Of a DNA stretch of 64,000 bases, positions 35,930-47,992 are shown piece by piece. The stretch is from assembly GCA_028554755.1 (NCBI GenBank), contig JAPTOF010000010.1, positions 13,774,501 through 13,838,500 of the forward strand, read 5' to 3'. The notes under the pieces were generated by a model. It made no database searches, had not been told where the DNA came from, and worked only from the letters and a program-made list of their open reading frames with translations. A program made the position numbers and the translations under genes. Numbering within the stretch: the first letter of the stretch is position 1; each line of letters begins with the position of its first letter. This DNA comes from Cordia subcordata. Taxonomy: Eukaryota > Streptophyta > Magnoliopsida > Boraginales > Cordiaceae.

Positions 35930-36830
35930 ATGTTTAGCAGTATGACATGTTTGATGCCAATGTCCTTTCATGCCACATCTATAGCAAATATTTTCAGTAC
36001 GTTGGAAAGATTTATTTTGTGGATTATTTCATTTGTCGTGGTTTTCTTGTCTTTTGAAATTTGCTCTATTTGACCTATGAAAATTACGATCATTATCATG
36101 TCTATAACCACGGCCACGGCCACGGCCACGGCCACGGCCACGACCACGACCACGACCACGACCATATCCACAACTATGCCTATGACCATAATTATTTGAT
36201 GATGTAGCATTCGCCTCAGAAGATGCAATTTTACTCATTTTAGGAAATGGTTCTGAGCCAATTGGTTGTGTTTGATCGTTTTTCATCAAGAGCTCATTAT
36301 TTTGCTCAGCAACAAGAAGACATGAGATAAGCTTACAATATTTTTTGAAGCTACACTCTCTATATTATTGTTGTAAGAGCATATTAAAGGTGTGGAAAGT
36401 AGAAAATGTGTTCTCTAACATGTCTTTATTAGTGATCTTTTCTTCACATAATTTCAATTGTGAAGTAATTCTAAATACAATGGAGTTATACTTGCTTATA
36501 ATTTTAAAATCTTGCAATTGCAGGTAAATCCACTTGTTACAAGCTTTAGGAAGGATCACTATTTTATGATGATTAAATCTTTCCTTCAAATTTTGCCAAA
36601 GGACTTATGGATCACTACTTTATGATGATTAATACTTTAGCGCGGTCTTGTAAGGATGCGTTATTTCCTTTTTTAATTGTTTCTCCAAGGTCCTTGACAT
36701 TAAGATATATTTTGGCATAAAGGGTCCATGATAAATAGTTGTTGCCAAAAATCAAAGGCTACAGACTCAAGCTTCGTAAGGTTTGACATTATGAATCTAG
36801 CATATTTCAAAAAAATAAATTAGTAAGTGA
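35930..36830 (-). pseudogene. copia gag with GR repeat and zinc knuckle
   Basis: Leftward-reading nucleocapsid gene. 36365-36589 matches the UBN2-type gag domain (LQDFKIISKYNSIVFRIT, EKITNKDMLENTFSTFH). 36029-36289 contains a Gly-Arg repeat of about ten units encoded by a CCACGG/CCACGA hexamer array (36108-36165). The CCHC knuckle follows in another frame at about 35960-36000 (CYRCGMKGHWHQTC). Frame changes separate the three parts. Confidence 0.85.
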
Positions 36831-37766
36831 TAATATTTACTTGACGTTCCTTGTTGGCCAGTAAATATAAGCATATAGAAAGAATTTAAAATATTACAAA
36901 TATGGCATATGAGACTTATAAACATGAGATAATATAACGATATTAATCTCAAATGTAAATAACATGTTAGTGTAATTTTTATAATTAGTCATTATACAAT
37001 TATATTAGTGTTTATGTCCTTAGAAGTCATCATTTTTTTTTTAAAATTAAGTCATCATAATCACATGTCAAAAAGTCAAGGTGATCATGTCCTTAAAAGT
37101 CACAGTAATTAGGTCTTCCAAAAAATTACGGTATTTGTTATTATTTTATTTTATCATTATTATTTTATTAAAGAGGAAATATTGCAATAATCTATTTTAA
37201 AAGAAATAATATAAGAGAAAATTTATTTCTAGAATAAATGCAATGTAAAATAAATAGGGTAGTAAAAACTTTTTGCAATAGATATGATGTAATGCCAAAA
37301 ATAAAATAAGATATGTTACTGAATTTTTTTTTGTGGAATCGTGCTCCTTCTAATAATTTCCAGAACTCCACATTGCCAGAGACTCGTGCTGAAAATGTGC
37401 TATAAAATAATTATGAAAGAGAGAAATATATAGAGAAAAAAAATAAAGAGCATTAAACTTTATTTTTAATCTCTCAAATATGCTCTACAACTTCTGCAAA
37501 TCCTTCTCTACTAATTATTTCTTCTACTTCTCCCCCTTCCGCCATCTCTTTGCTACATCTGATCATAACTATTTATAGGCAAAGAGAGGAGACAAAACAT
37601 TAAATATAGGAGAAATTTTGTTTGACAAATATTACAAAAATCATGAAATTAAACTTATTTTCAAAATTTGTCAGATTTCTTTTTCTCTTCATTTGTCAAA
37701 ATTTCTAGGTTGTGCTTGACTTTTGCAAATACGCCCCATGAATGTCTATTCATTCACAGCAATTAT

Positions 37767-38807
37767 CATCTTCCAATATTCTTTATTAAAATTTTAAAAT
37801 CCAACCTTTACAATGAGAGCTCATATTAAATTTTATAAAACTTCAATACATATTTATGACAAAATTAATTTTAATATATAAAATTAAATAATTAAAATTT
37901 AATTAGTTCAAATATAACATATTAACTATCTTAATAATCCAATGACTGTATAACTTATGTCTTTTACTTTAATTATGACAAAATATTTATTTATTTTTTA
38001 CCAGAATTGCAATTCTCTTTCTTGCAATTGAATCAAGCAGCCAAGTCCTCTTGCTTGAGAGTAGTGGGATCAAAGTTGCGATCACCGTCGTCTCCGAATT
38101 GACTAATTGGGAGAAATAGAATGAGTTGCCAGGCAATGACGGTGATAGCGAAATTGCCGACAATGAAGAGATGGTCCAAAGTCACAACAAAAGTCAGCAG
38201 CTTAGTAACTTGGAGGCTTTAGAGGCAACTTTGCCTATAAATCAAGTGAGAAACAAGTTCTAATGAGTACCTTAGGGTTTTAATTATATTTATATATGTT
38301 TCTCTATGTTGTAAACATATGAATTTATATGCTGTAAAATGCTTAATTATGTTAAAATTTGTGAAGTTTGATATTTTTTTGATTAAAGTGTGTGATTATT
38401 AAGGGATTTTGAATGGTTCAAAAATTTGTTTTATGTGTAATTTAATTAGAAAAGTATCATTTCTAGAAAATCAAACATGAATGTTCATATATATAGGTTG
38501 TTTTTGTGTTAATGGTGAGAAAATGAAAATATACCTATAAATGTGATTCATATAGCCATAAGATAGCTATAGGAATTGAGTGGATCATAACAATTTACAA
38601 TAAATCATAATTTTTATGATTTGGGTGACACTATCCCAAATATCCCATAATATTTTGATATATTTTTTTTAAAAATTTGTTTTGTGTTTTCAATTACATT
38701 TTAATCGTTTAATATGCAAAAACTCTAGGTTTCAAATCATTCTGCTTTTTTTGTGGTCTCACAAAAAAATGTACATACAGTAGGTACATGCATTTGTATA
38801 TGTCTAA
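37767..38807. other. intergenic, unassigned
   Basis: 38030-38280 has near-coding base composition and a possible donor after CTATAAATCAAG, but all frames contain stops and I recognise no protein. The remainder is AT-rich. Confidence 0.45.
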
Positions 38808-41208
38808 GAAGCACTGACACGATATGCTGACACGATACGCGACACGATGTGACACGTCGATACGTCTTTTTTTTAAAAAACTAGGATACAACACGCTCGG
38901 AATATAGTAAATAAAAGCTATTTAAATTTTTATATATATTGCATAAATATTATTTTTATCATGAATATATTGCATAAATATCATTTATATCATGGAAAAA
39001 AATAAACAAAATAATTAGCAAGTTGTTTTATAATAATCCAAACAAAATAAGCATACCAGATAGTTCTAATGGATACACACATAAAATATTCCTATAAAAG
39101 AAAAATATATAGCATACTAGCAATTCGCAATGAATATATATAATTAGTAACTATTATAAAGCTTATTTATAGCAATGGATAGAGATGGATAGAGATTCTG
39201 TTATTGTGATAAGTCCTAAATAAGCTTTTTAATTCATAGTTAATTGTGTTTAATTCTCCAATTGGATGCTCCTTAATTGGTATTTTTTAATTTTTTTTAC
39301 GTGTTTATGCTTGGGAAAAGTTGGATACATTATATATGGATTCAAAGGCTTTTTGGATGTATTTGTTGCTGATAAAATTGATTCTGCCACCTTGGAAAAT
39401 ACCATGCAATTTCTACGCGGGATTGACCAAACTTTGACCAGGACATGAGATATTTTTGCAGCACATTTGGAAAAGAATTGCATTGAAGACTTGCCATATT
39501 TTAGAAAGGAAAGAGGTTAATTCTAGAAGACTTTTACTAAAAAATTTTATTGTTTTATTTTTTCTTAGCTTTAAAGAGTTTCCTTATTTGAGAAGGACTC
39601 TAGTTAGGAACTTTTCCTATATATTTTCTTCCGTACAATTCACGGGGGACCCAGACTTTATTCAGAATATTTCCAATAGATATTTATTTCTTTGAGGTGC
39701 CATCTTCATGGAGATGGAGTTCTAAATTTCTTTCCAGCCAAGGGTTAATCAAGATTTCGATTCTTCAATTCTGTAATATCTAATTGTTTTATTCCTTTCA
39801 TGCTATTTTGATATTTGCATATTTATCATTTTAAGAATTAATATTATTCTGCGATTGTTTAATTTTGTGAGTGGTTATTCAATTGCGTGACAATAGGTAG
39901 CCAATTAGATTAATTTAAGAGTAGTGATAACCAAGTTTCTTGTGTAATTACGCAATCTAAATGAGCGATTACCGCGAGAATGTCGACTTTTAGAATCAGG
40001 TCATTCTAGATTTTATTGCTACAATTAGATGGACTCTGCAGGCATCTCTGGGGGTTTAGAACGTCTAATAGGTAAGCGATAGCAGGGAGAAATCATAGGG
40101 AATTTAAACCGTTATTAACACTGTAAGGAAAGATGATGTTGTTAGGCCGAGCCAATAACCATAATTGATTTATCAAAGTAGTTGAAAGTATCTTTGCATC
40201 TAGGATCAGATTTGTTGACTGAAATTGCGATTATACCTTAGGCTAGATTTAATTCTCATTGATTTCTTATTTTTCTAGTCTTGCGTGAACTTAGATTGCA
40301 TGCCTTAGTCATTTTTATTTTTATTTATTTATTTTTTAATTTTCTGCCCAGCTGTGTGCCCATGCTCAGCGGACCAGTGTGCTAGACAGTTTTGTTTATT
40401 TTACTTTTCGCATTAAAACTCCCCTTCTTTAATTGTGACTTATTTGATTAATCTACTTGGTTTAATTAGTATATTATAATCTTCCAATCCCTGTGGATTC
40501 GATCATTTTCTCACCACGTATTCTATTTAAATTCATGATGTAAGAACTAGTATTTTATTTTTGGTGATTTCGGTGCCCATCATATTGCCAAGTGGATCAA
40601 TATGCATGTAGCTAACCAAGAATGAAACAAACTACCAACACTACACAAACCAGACACCACCACACGACACCACGAGCAACATATGATGCCATTACAACAC
40701 ACAACCCACCACCAGAGAACCAAACCACCACCATGGATAAATCTAATGAAGCAAAAAAAAAAAAAGAAAAAGAAAAAGAAAAAAGAATATAGGACGTACG
40801 TGACGATATTGATAGATGTCGTTGACCTGCTCAACGCTCTGCCAAGCACGGGAGAAGGGGATTTTTTTTTTTGGTTCTTGAGAGTTGAGGATTTGAGAGA
40901 GATCGAGAGAAGTGAGAATTGAGGAGTAGATTAGAATTAGATCTAGGGCTCTGTGAATTACATTGATTTTTCTTTTTTTTTTAAAGTTATTTTCATATTT
41001 GCATTAATGCCCCAAAGAGTTTTAAAAATTACAAAAATACCCCGTGCACATCCTATTCAGTGTCGGATGTGTTGTTGCGTGTCGGGGGACGTGTCGGTGC
41101 GTGTCCGAAATATTTTTTAAAAAGAAATTGCAGACACGTGTTAGACATGTGTGGAGCGTGTTGGTGTCTGACGTGCAATACATTGTGTTTTAGAGGTGTC
41201 GGTGCTTC
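38808..41208. mobile_element. terminal-inverted-repeat DNA element with an LTR-like insert
   Basis: The ends are GAAGCACTGACAC (38808-38820) and GTGTCGGTGCTTC (41196-41208). Behind both, arrays of GACACG/CGTGTC words extend about 60 bp on the left and about 150 bp on the right. No transposase is visible. Between about 39200 and 40600 the sequence looks like an LTR: TCCCTGTGGATTCGATC at about 40487 and TTTCGGTGCCCATCA at about 40567 are typical of gypsy LTR/primer-site junctions. I see no clear target duplication. Confidence 0.6.
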
Positions 41209-41532
41209 ATAGGTATATGTTTATGTGTGTGTATATGTAAGTGTGTGATTGCATGTGAATTACTTTTGTCTTGTGTAATTCTTTTTTCTGGATTTGTTCT
41301 CAAACATTGGATTTTTTTTTTAATTTTTTCTGAAGAATATTGATTTTCGCATTAGGGTTTATAGATATTTCATCGTGTTTTTGTGTGTTTGTGTGTTTTA
41401 TATATATGAATGTGTGTAAATATTTGAACATGAGACAATGCGTTCAAAAGAAATATTTGTTTTTTAACTTCTTTTTGTTTTCATTTTTATTTTACTAATT
41501 ATCTTGTTTTGTTTGTGTGTGATGAAGCAAAG
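41209..41532. other. non-coding AT-rich stretch
   Basis: Microsatellite-like TGTGTG and TATATA runs. No gene is visible. Confidence 0.5.
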
Positions 41533-41625
41533 ATGAGAAACGAAGAAGGGAAAAGGTGTCCTTTTTGTAGAGAGGAGGGGGAGAGGATGGATTAGCAATT
41601 CAAGCCTTGCAAATGTGGCTACCAG
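41533..41625 (+). pseudogene. NOT4 RING exon fragment
   Basis: From ATG at 41533 the frame reads MRNEEGKRCPFCREEGERMD, a stop, then QFKPCKCGYQ and a GT donor. This is the start of the C4C4 RING domain of NOT4 (CNOT4), the E3 ligase of the CCR4-NOT complex, where family members read CPLCAEE...LTDQQ-KPCKCGYQ. The stop is TAG (41593-41595) at the site of a conserved Gln (CAG). No following RING exon is present. The fragment lies on the same side of a CACTA-type terminus as a RUB exon, which suggests transposon capture. Confidence 0.8.
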
Positions 41626-42076
41626 GTTTCACTTTTCAGATTTTTTCGGATTTTATTTTTATTTAATTCATATTTTAGATTTTTGAAAAATCAATATGCG
41701 GTGAGCACCTCCATAATGAAATTAAATGCCAAATGCCTTATCTAGACTAATTGATACATCTTTTGGCTTATTGTGTTTGCATGATTTTATTTTTGTTCCA
41801 AATAATGTGTTTTTCTTTTTGTTTCTCAAAACGTCGTTTCTTGGCCTTGATTTCATATATACATGTTGGTCGTGTCTCTGTTTATGTGTTTGCATTATAT
41901 AAATATGTCATGTTGCTTGACTTGGCATTAGTATATTCCATTACTCTTGCTTTGATTTAGGGGGGAGCAAATTGAATTAGAGGCGGAGCTAGTCTGCCTC
42001 TTTCGACGTTAACTACATGCGTCTCTGTGTATACTCTATGGCAGAGCAATTATTTTGGATGGAATTTAGTGAGATA
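41626..42076 (+). other. non-coding, between NOT4 fragment and gypsy element
   Basis: Intron-like AT-rich sequence. 41961-42045 is less AT-rich and could be another captured piece, but I recognise no protein in it. Confidence 0.4.
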
Positions 42077-44879
42077 GTTGTTGATCGTAAACCTTTGAGA
42101 GTGTTACCTACAAGTGCACGGGTGGCGGTAGTATAGCATGTGCGAGTGCAGGGTCGTGTCCACGGGGAGGTTATCTATGTGTGTAGCTCTAAGTGAATGT
42201 GTGTCCTACACTAGCTACGCGTGGTCTTACCTACTCTTTTTAGGGTTTTTGGATTGATTGGAGCTCTAATTTAAACCTAAACTAAAGGAAATAAATAGTG
42301 GTATAAACAAGCTATGAAAGTGAGGATCTACAAGGGTTTGGGAGAACTTAGGGGTGATTGCTTCTCTGGAATGGATTTGGATTCCTAACCTTGTTTTGAG
42401 GCTATTAATTGTTCGATTGCTCTAATGGCGAGCTTAGTTTACTAGACTTACCACATCTAACTATCGATGCAACCCTATCCCTAACCGGGCCCAATTAGAA
42501 GTATAAGTTTGTCCTAGCTAGATATGGCTTTTGGGTCTAATTCTAAGTCCCTTTGGTGTTGATTAATGTCCTAATTGGGAGTCTAACCTTTTAGTTATGT
42601 TTCAAACTAGAGATTAAGTTCCCTAGGTCCAGCAAGTGATAGTGGTACCCTTTTAGCCATGTTTCATGCTAGAAGTGATTACCTACTATATTAAAGGCAT
42701 GAAAAACACAATTAATCAACACAAATGTAGTTGAAAGTAGAGCTCATGCCATTAGCATGGATTAAGGCTAAGGTGAGGCCACTACTATTGGCATATAAGC
42801 ACAAATTAAACATGCAAACTCATAAAGGCAATTCATCAAACACCTTAACATGTTCAATTTCAAGCTATAGGAATGTAAGAACAAAGCAGGTATATACAAC
42901 CATCAAAATCTCAAAACAAGTGTTTAGATTCTTAACCCATTACGAAAATAGCAATCATCCCCAATCTAGAGCTAATCTAACATAATATAGACAAGAATAA
43001 AGAGAAGAATATGGAGCTCCGTCCTTATCCTTGCTTACTCTTTACAAATCTTGCTTTAAACCCTACAAATCCTTGTTTAATCTTCAAATCCAAGCTTTTT
43101 TATGGATGGATTTGATGTGGATTATGTGTGTGAGGTGGGTGAGTGAAGGAATTAGGGTTTGGTGTAATGGGTATGGAAGAGAGTGAAAGATTATGCTTGT
43201 TCCTCCTAAAAAAATGTCCAAAAGCGAGCATATATAGCCAATTTCTGCGACTACTGGAACACTTAACTAGAGCACCTTTACCAAGGGGCCTCTATTCCAG
43301 TAGTAGAAGGTTGCTCTCTATTTTTGGTGGAATAGTGAGCCAGAGCACGGGTACTCTGAAGCTAGTGCTCTAGTAGTGCCTATTTGCTCTCTTTTGGCTT
43401 TGTTTTAGTTTCGTTTTGCTTCCGATTGCTTTGGTCTTTGTCTGGAATCTTCCTAACATGATTTTCTTCCACATCTCATCTTCAAAATCTTCTTCAATAC
43501 TTGCCTAAGCCATCTCTATCTTTGTTTAGCTCAAGAAATTCCTCAAACTCACTTAGAACATAAGATAAGTGTACTTTAGTGTAGCATTTATGCTTTAAGT
43601 TCAACTATAGACACCAAAAGCTTAATATGCTCAAGTATAATATAAATGCTATACTAATACACCTTATAAAGCACAAAACACCTCAAAATAGATATAAAAA
43701 TACAATGCAAAATCACACACAAAACCAAAACATCAACATCCCCAAACCTTCTCCTTGCTTGTCCCCAAGCAAGCCCAAATCTAAGGTTATCTCTAAAGTT
43801 GATACAAAGGGTTGGCTAAGGATTGACTCGCTATCAAGATTAGTCTAAGAAGTATGAACGGGGCATTCCTATTATGGAGAGATCCCCAAATCTCTTTGGA
43901 TTCTCCCTCTACCCATAAGGGGCCTCAAACCTCGTGGGAAGTTCCCGAGTAGCCAAACCACCACAGGCCTAGGATTCTAACGCACGCACTCAGGATGTTG
44001 ACATTTCGTGCCTCTTCAACTAACATGGCCTCTTTAACATGCACAAACCCTCAAAGACAAGAAGAGATAGAATATACAAACATTATGGCTTATAACAAGT
44101 CTTATTCATATATCTACATAGGGGATAACTTGTGCTAAGTTGACATTGGGTCACTTATGCATTTATTCACAAAACTTTTTTGTGCCATTGGCTTTTTCTC
44201 TTTTTTTTTTATTTATATTTTTGCACCTTTTTGGCTTTTTCAATTTTTTTGGATTTTTCATCCTTTGTATTGTATTCATAAAAGAAAAGAAAAGAAAAAG
44301 AAAAGCTTTGGCACATAAAAAAGAACCAATCAAGGAAGGAGTACTCACGTCAACAACCCTTTTCCAGCACTTTTTCCTACCACGCTATGGGGTGGCTACA
44401 AGGGTTATTCCTCAATAAAACAATAAAACCAAACCCCCTCACCCCTAAACCTAAATTTTGCTTGTCCTCAAGCAAATAAAGTAAGGCCACACAACAAGCA
44501 ATTAAGCATTACAAAGCACGTAAGGGTTGTGGGGACGGGGTAGATAAGAGGGGACATGTAGAGGGTGGATAGATACAACCTTGTGTAGCATTAAGCCGCG
44601 CATGCCATGTTTTGATAATTGTGTCCATTAACTTCCTTTGTACCCATTTTCTACTCAACTCAAAAGATCTACAAAAGGAAATCAACAAACACAACATTAA
44701 AAGCTCAGTATGGCAAGTGTAAATGACAAGGCTTTATGTACAGAAAGCAACGGACATGAGGGAAATCAAAATGAAAAGAAAAGAAAAGAAATGAAAAACA
44801 AAATGTGCTAAGAAAAACAAAAGTAAAGAACTCATTAATCAAACTGTAACTGTTAAAATATCTAGGGTGTCTCCTAGTA

Positions 44880-45632
44880 GCGCTGGATTTTATGCCCCCA
44901 GCCAGGTGGTAATGTTAGGGCCAGTGGTGCTTAAAATCCTTGGGCACGTATTGCCAGATAAGCAAATTAGCACAAGGAAAAGCAAATGGATGCAACACAT
45001 GAAAAATGTAATCAACACCACGCATCCAACGCCTTGAAGATCTAAACTCACGCCCTAAGAATGTGTACACAAAATCATGCTGGGCATCCTTAGATAAAAG
45101 AAATGGATCCAAAAATGTGCATCTCATAGAGTAGGTTGTAACAAATGAAACAGCAACACATTCTTCTATGCCTGGGTTGAACGCTCGAATCTCTTTTCTT
45201 AAACTCAACTCACTTGTAGCTAACCTCTAGCGGAATCCAGGGAGAAAATGAAGCATTATCCTCTATATGATCAGGAACAATAGGCACAGATAAGGACTCC
45301 GAAAGAGAAGAAAGCACACTCAGTGAAAGCGCGGAACTACTCTCAACTAAGGAAGGATATATAGCAATGGTCTCACTAGATCTAAGAGTAGATGAGAGAA
45401 TGGAAGAGGTATTCAATTCAGAAAGAGAGATGCCAGAGTTAATCAGAGCAATGATCTCATCAAGCTCACCAATATTGCTCGGGGCTAAGAGTAAATTAAA
45501 GGACTCCTCGACACAGGAATTATGAGTATCTACTACGGAAAGCACATCACTCTCTAAGTGAGTCTCACTAAAAGCCTCCAAATTTAACTGCTCGATGATT
45601 GCGTTAAGCACAACTCTATCTTCTAAGGACAA
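44880..45632 (-). CDS. unassigned ORF region of the gypsy element
   Basis: Two consecutive frames, 45210-45632 and 44915-45208, follow the protease where RT would be expected. The first is Ser/Leu-rich and acidic (LLLAPSNIGELDEIIALINS) and may be the protease-RT spacer seen in Athila relatives. The second is compact and aromatic (FVYTFLGREFRSSRRWMRGV, then FPCANLLIWQYVPKDFKHHW) and resembles no retroelement domain I know. It is followed at 44876-44890 by AGCGCTACTAGGAGA on the minus strand, similar to the conserved box seen after pol in many plant gypsy elements. Whether it is translated is unknown; the two frames need a shift to join. Confidence 0.45.
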
Positions 45633-45743
45633 GAAAGTATCATGGGAATCATCATCACTAGAAGCAACAGACTCTATGAAGAAATAATTCTCCTCATCGC
45701 CTGCTTTATCCTTAGTGGTAGACTCGGCACCCCTAACCTTTGC

Positions 45744-47992
45744 CTAGAAATTCCCAAATGTAAACTCAATGATCCCTGTCCTACAATTAATCACTGCATC
45801 GGTAGTTGCTAAAAATGGTCTCCCTAAAAGGATATGTGTCATATTCCCAGTGTTATGACCTAGATGCATATCCAGAACAATGAAATCCACAAGATAATAA
45901 AATTCTCCAACTTTAATAGTGACATCTTCAACTATCCCTCGAGGTTTCCTCTCACTCCTATTAGCAAATTGTAAAACCACACTAGTGGGCTTCAACGCCC
46001 CCAAACCTAAATGTTTATACATAAAAAAAGGAATAAGATTAACACTAAAACCTAAATCAAACAAGGCATGGGCTACCGGATGATCATTAATAGCACAAGA
46101 GATAGTAAAAGCTCCTAGATCTCTAAGCTAAGGCATAACGCCCGTGGTGCAAATACTCGTCACTTTCTCTGTAAGCTTCACCCTCTTAGGTAGGCGGGTG
46201 GTCTATCTCTTCCTAATGCATAGATCTCTAAAGAATTTGGCATAAGTCGATATCTTCTTAATGGCCTCAACTAAAGGTAGAGTGACAATGATATCCTTAA
46301 GAGGCTCTAAAATCCTCAATTCTTTGTTGTCCTCAACTTTCTTAGACCTCTTTAATGCTAAGGGAAAAGGAACTCTAAGAGTAACATCATGAGATTCAAC
46401 AACCTGTTTCCCTTCTCTACATGGTGGATTAATACTTACCTCAATGCAATTTCTCTCTCTCTCTTCAAATTCTCTAGTCTTTTCCTTAGGCATACTAGTC
46501 TCTCCATCAATACATGTTGTTTCAGGCCTAGCTCTACTCACGGACTTTCCCACCTGATTATCAATAACCCTACCACTTCTCAAGGTCATAACAACCTTAG
46601 CCTATGTATAATCACTCGGAGAAGGGCTAGAAGTGCTACACGGATCTCTAAGACTCGGTACAGGATAAACAGGTAGCTTCCCTGGGCCTTTATGATAAGC
46701 TTTTTCAGCAAGATGTCCTATTTGATTTTTCAAATCTCATATTGCACTCTGAAACATCTGTTGTTGGGCCTGTATCATCTCAGTAAGTAAGTCTAACCTA
46801 CGGTTAACTACAGGCTGAACAGGTGGAATGGAACTGATGGGAGTAGATTGAAATGACTGTTGTGACAAATTGGGATACTAGGCTTAGAAACTGCCTGATG
46901 AAACCCTGGAGGACTAGGGAGTGATGGACTAGGATGATTCTGGAATGAATAAAAAGAATTTGTGTTATTGTGAGACTACACTATCCTAGAATGATCTCGC
47001 TACCCGAGTCCAGGAGGTTGAAAAGGAATGGATAAGCGACCTTGATTAGCAAGAACGTGTTCTTGTACAAACTCAGGGAACTATGGGGCGAGAGGGCATG
47101 CTATGGTGGTATGGCTAGACTCAGAGCACAAAGTACACATCTCTACAAGACTAGAATGATGAGGAAAAGATACACTAGGAGTAGACCTATGAGTGGATGT
47201 AGCTCTTAAAGACATAAACTGGTCAAACTTCCTAGTGAGAGCTCTTACCTCAATAGCTAAATCATAATTTGAGTCAACCTCGAACACACTACTAAGAGTG
47301 GTATTCCTAGTTCCCTTCCCTATTCTTGCAAAATTAGCATTCTAGAACGAGTCCTCCACCATAACTTCTAGTTTACACCAAGCCTCTTCGGGTGTCAAAT
47401 CTAAGAACCCCCCACCACTCGAAGCATTGACCATTAGCCTATAAGATGAAGTCAAGCCTAAGTAGAAAAGCTGGAGCAATTCATGTAAATCATACCCATG
47501 ATGTGGGCATTGACAACAAAGCTTATTGAATCTCTCCCAAGTCTCATGAAAGGGCTCTAATTCTTGTTGTGCAAATGTCATGATCTCTGCCCTAAAAATG
47601 GCCGTCCTAGCTATTGGGAAAAATCTATGAAGGAACTTAACTTGAAGCTCATCCTAGCTAGTGATAGACTCATGGGGTAAGGACTTGAACCATTGCGTTG
47701 CTTTATCTTTTAAAAAGAAAGGGAACAATCTAAGCCTAACGTTCTCGAAAGAGACATCCTTGAAATGAATGGTAGAGCATATCTCAAGAAATAAACCAAT
47801 ATGCACATGGGGAATCTCATTATTACGGCCATAGAATGATGGTAGCATTTGCAAGGTCTCGGGCCTAATCTTAAAGGTCGCATCTTCTAGGGTCGGTAGT
47901 TGAATAGGCGTGCAAGGTTGATAAGTGTCGAGCTCAAGATATTGCCTTAAGGTCTTGGCTCTAGGAGGAGGATCGGGATTAGGATTAGCCAT
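45744..47992 (-). pseudogene. gypsy gag and protease, interrupted
   Basis: Leftward-reading gag-pro. 47654-47992 is the gag N-terminus (MANPNPDPPPRAKTLRQYLE; RLRLFPFFLKDKATQWFKSL). 47342-47581 is the retrotransposon gag domain (PFHETWERFNKLCCQCPHHG). 47081-47287 has a CTLCSESSHTTIACP knuckle. 46203-46589 starts with the TLRSGR motif typical of this lineage. 45744-46064 is the aspartic protease (FDLGFSVNLIPF, LLGRPFLATTDAVI), with Phe where relatives have Ala after DLG. Stop codons between the segments break the polyprotein. Confidence 0.85.

Larger units (their letters stand above)
30324..37761 (-). mobile_element. Ty1/copia LTR retrotransposon, full length, decayed
   Basis: A 7.4-kb element bounded by the 5-bp duplication ATTAT (30319-30323 and 37762-37766). 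The LTRs (30324-30686, 363 bp; 37398-37761, 364 bp) start TGTTATAAAAT and TGCTATAAAAT and both end CATTCACAGCA. Transcription runs leftward. A purine-rich tract, AAGGGAGAG on the minus strand, lies against the 3' LTR. Coding remains in the order gag, protease/integrase, reverse transcriptase, RNase H define copia. Two later insertions sit inside it: a foldback element (30926-31990) and a hAT-type element (34917-35571). Confidence 0.93.
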
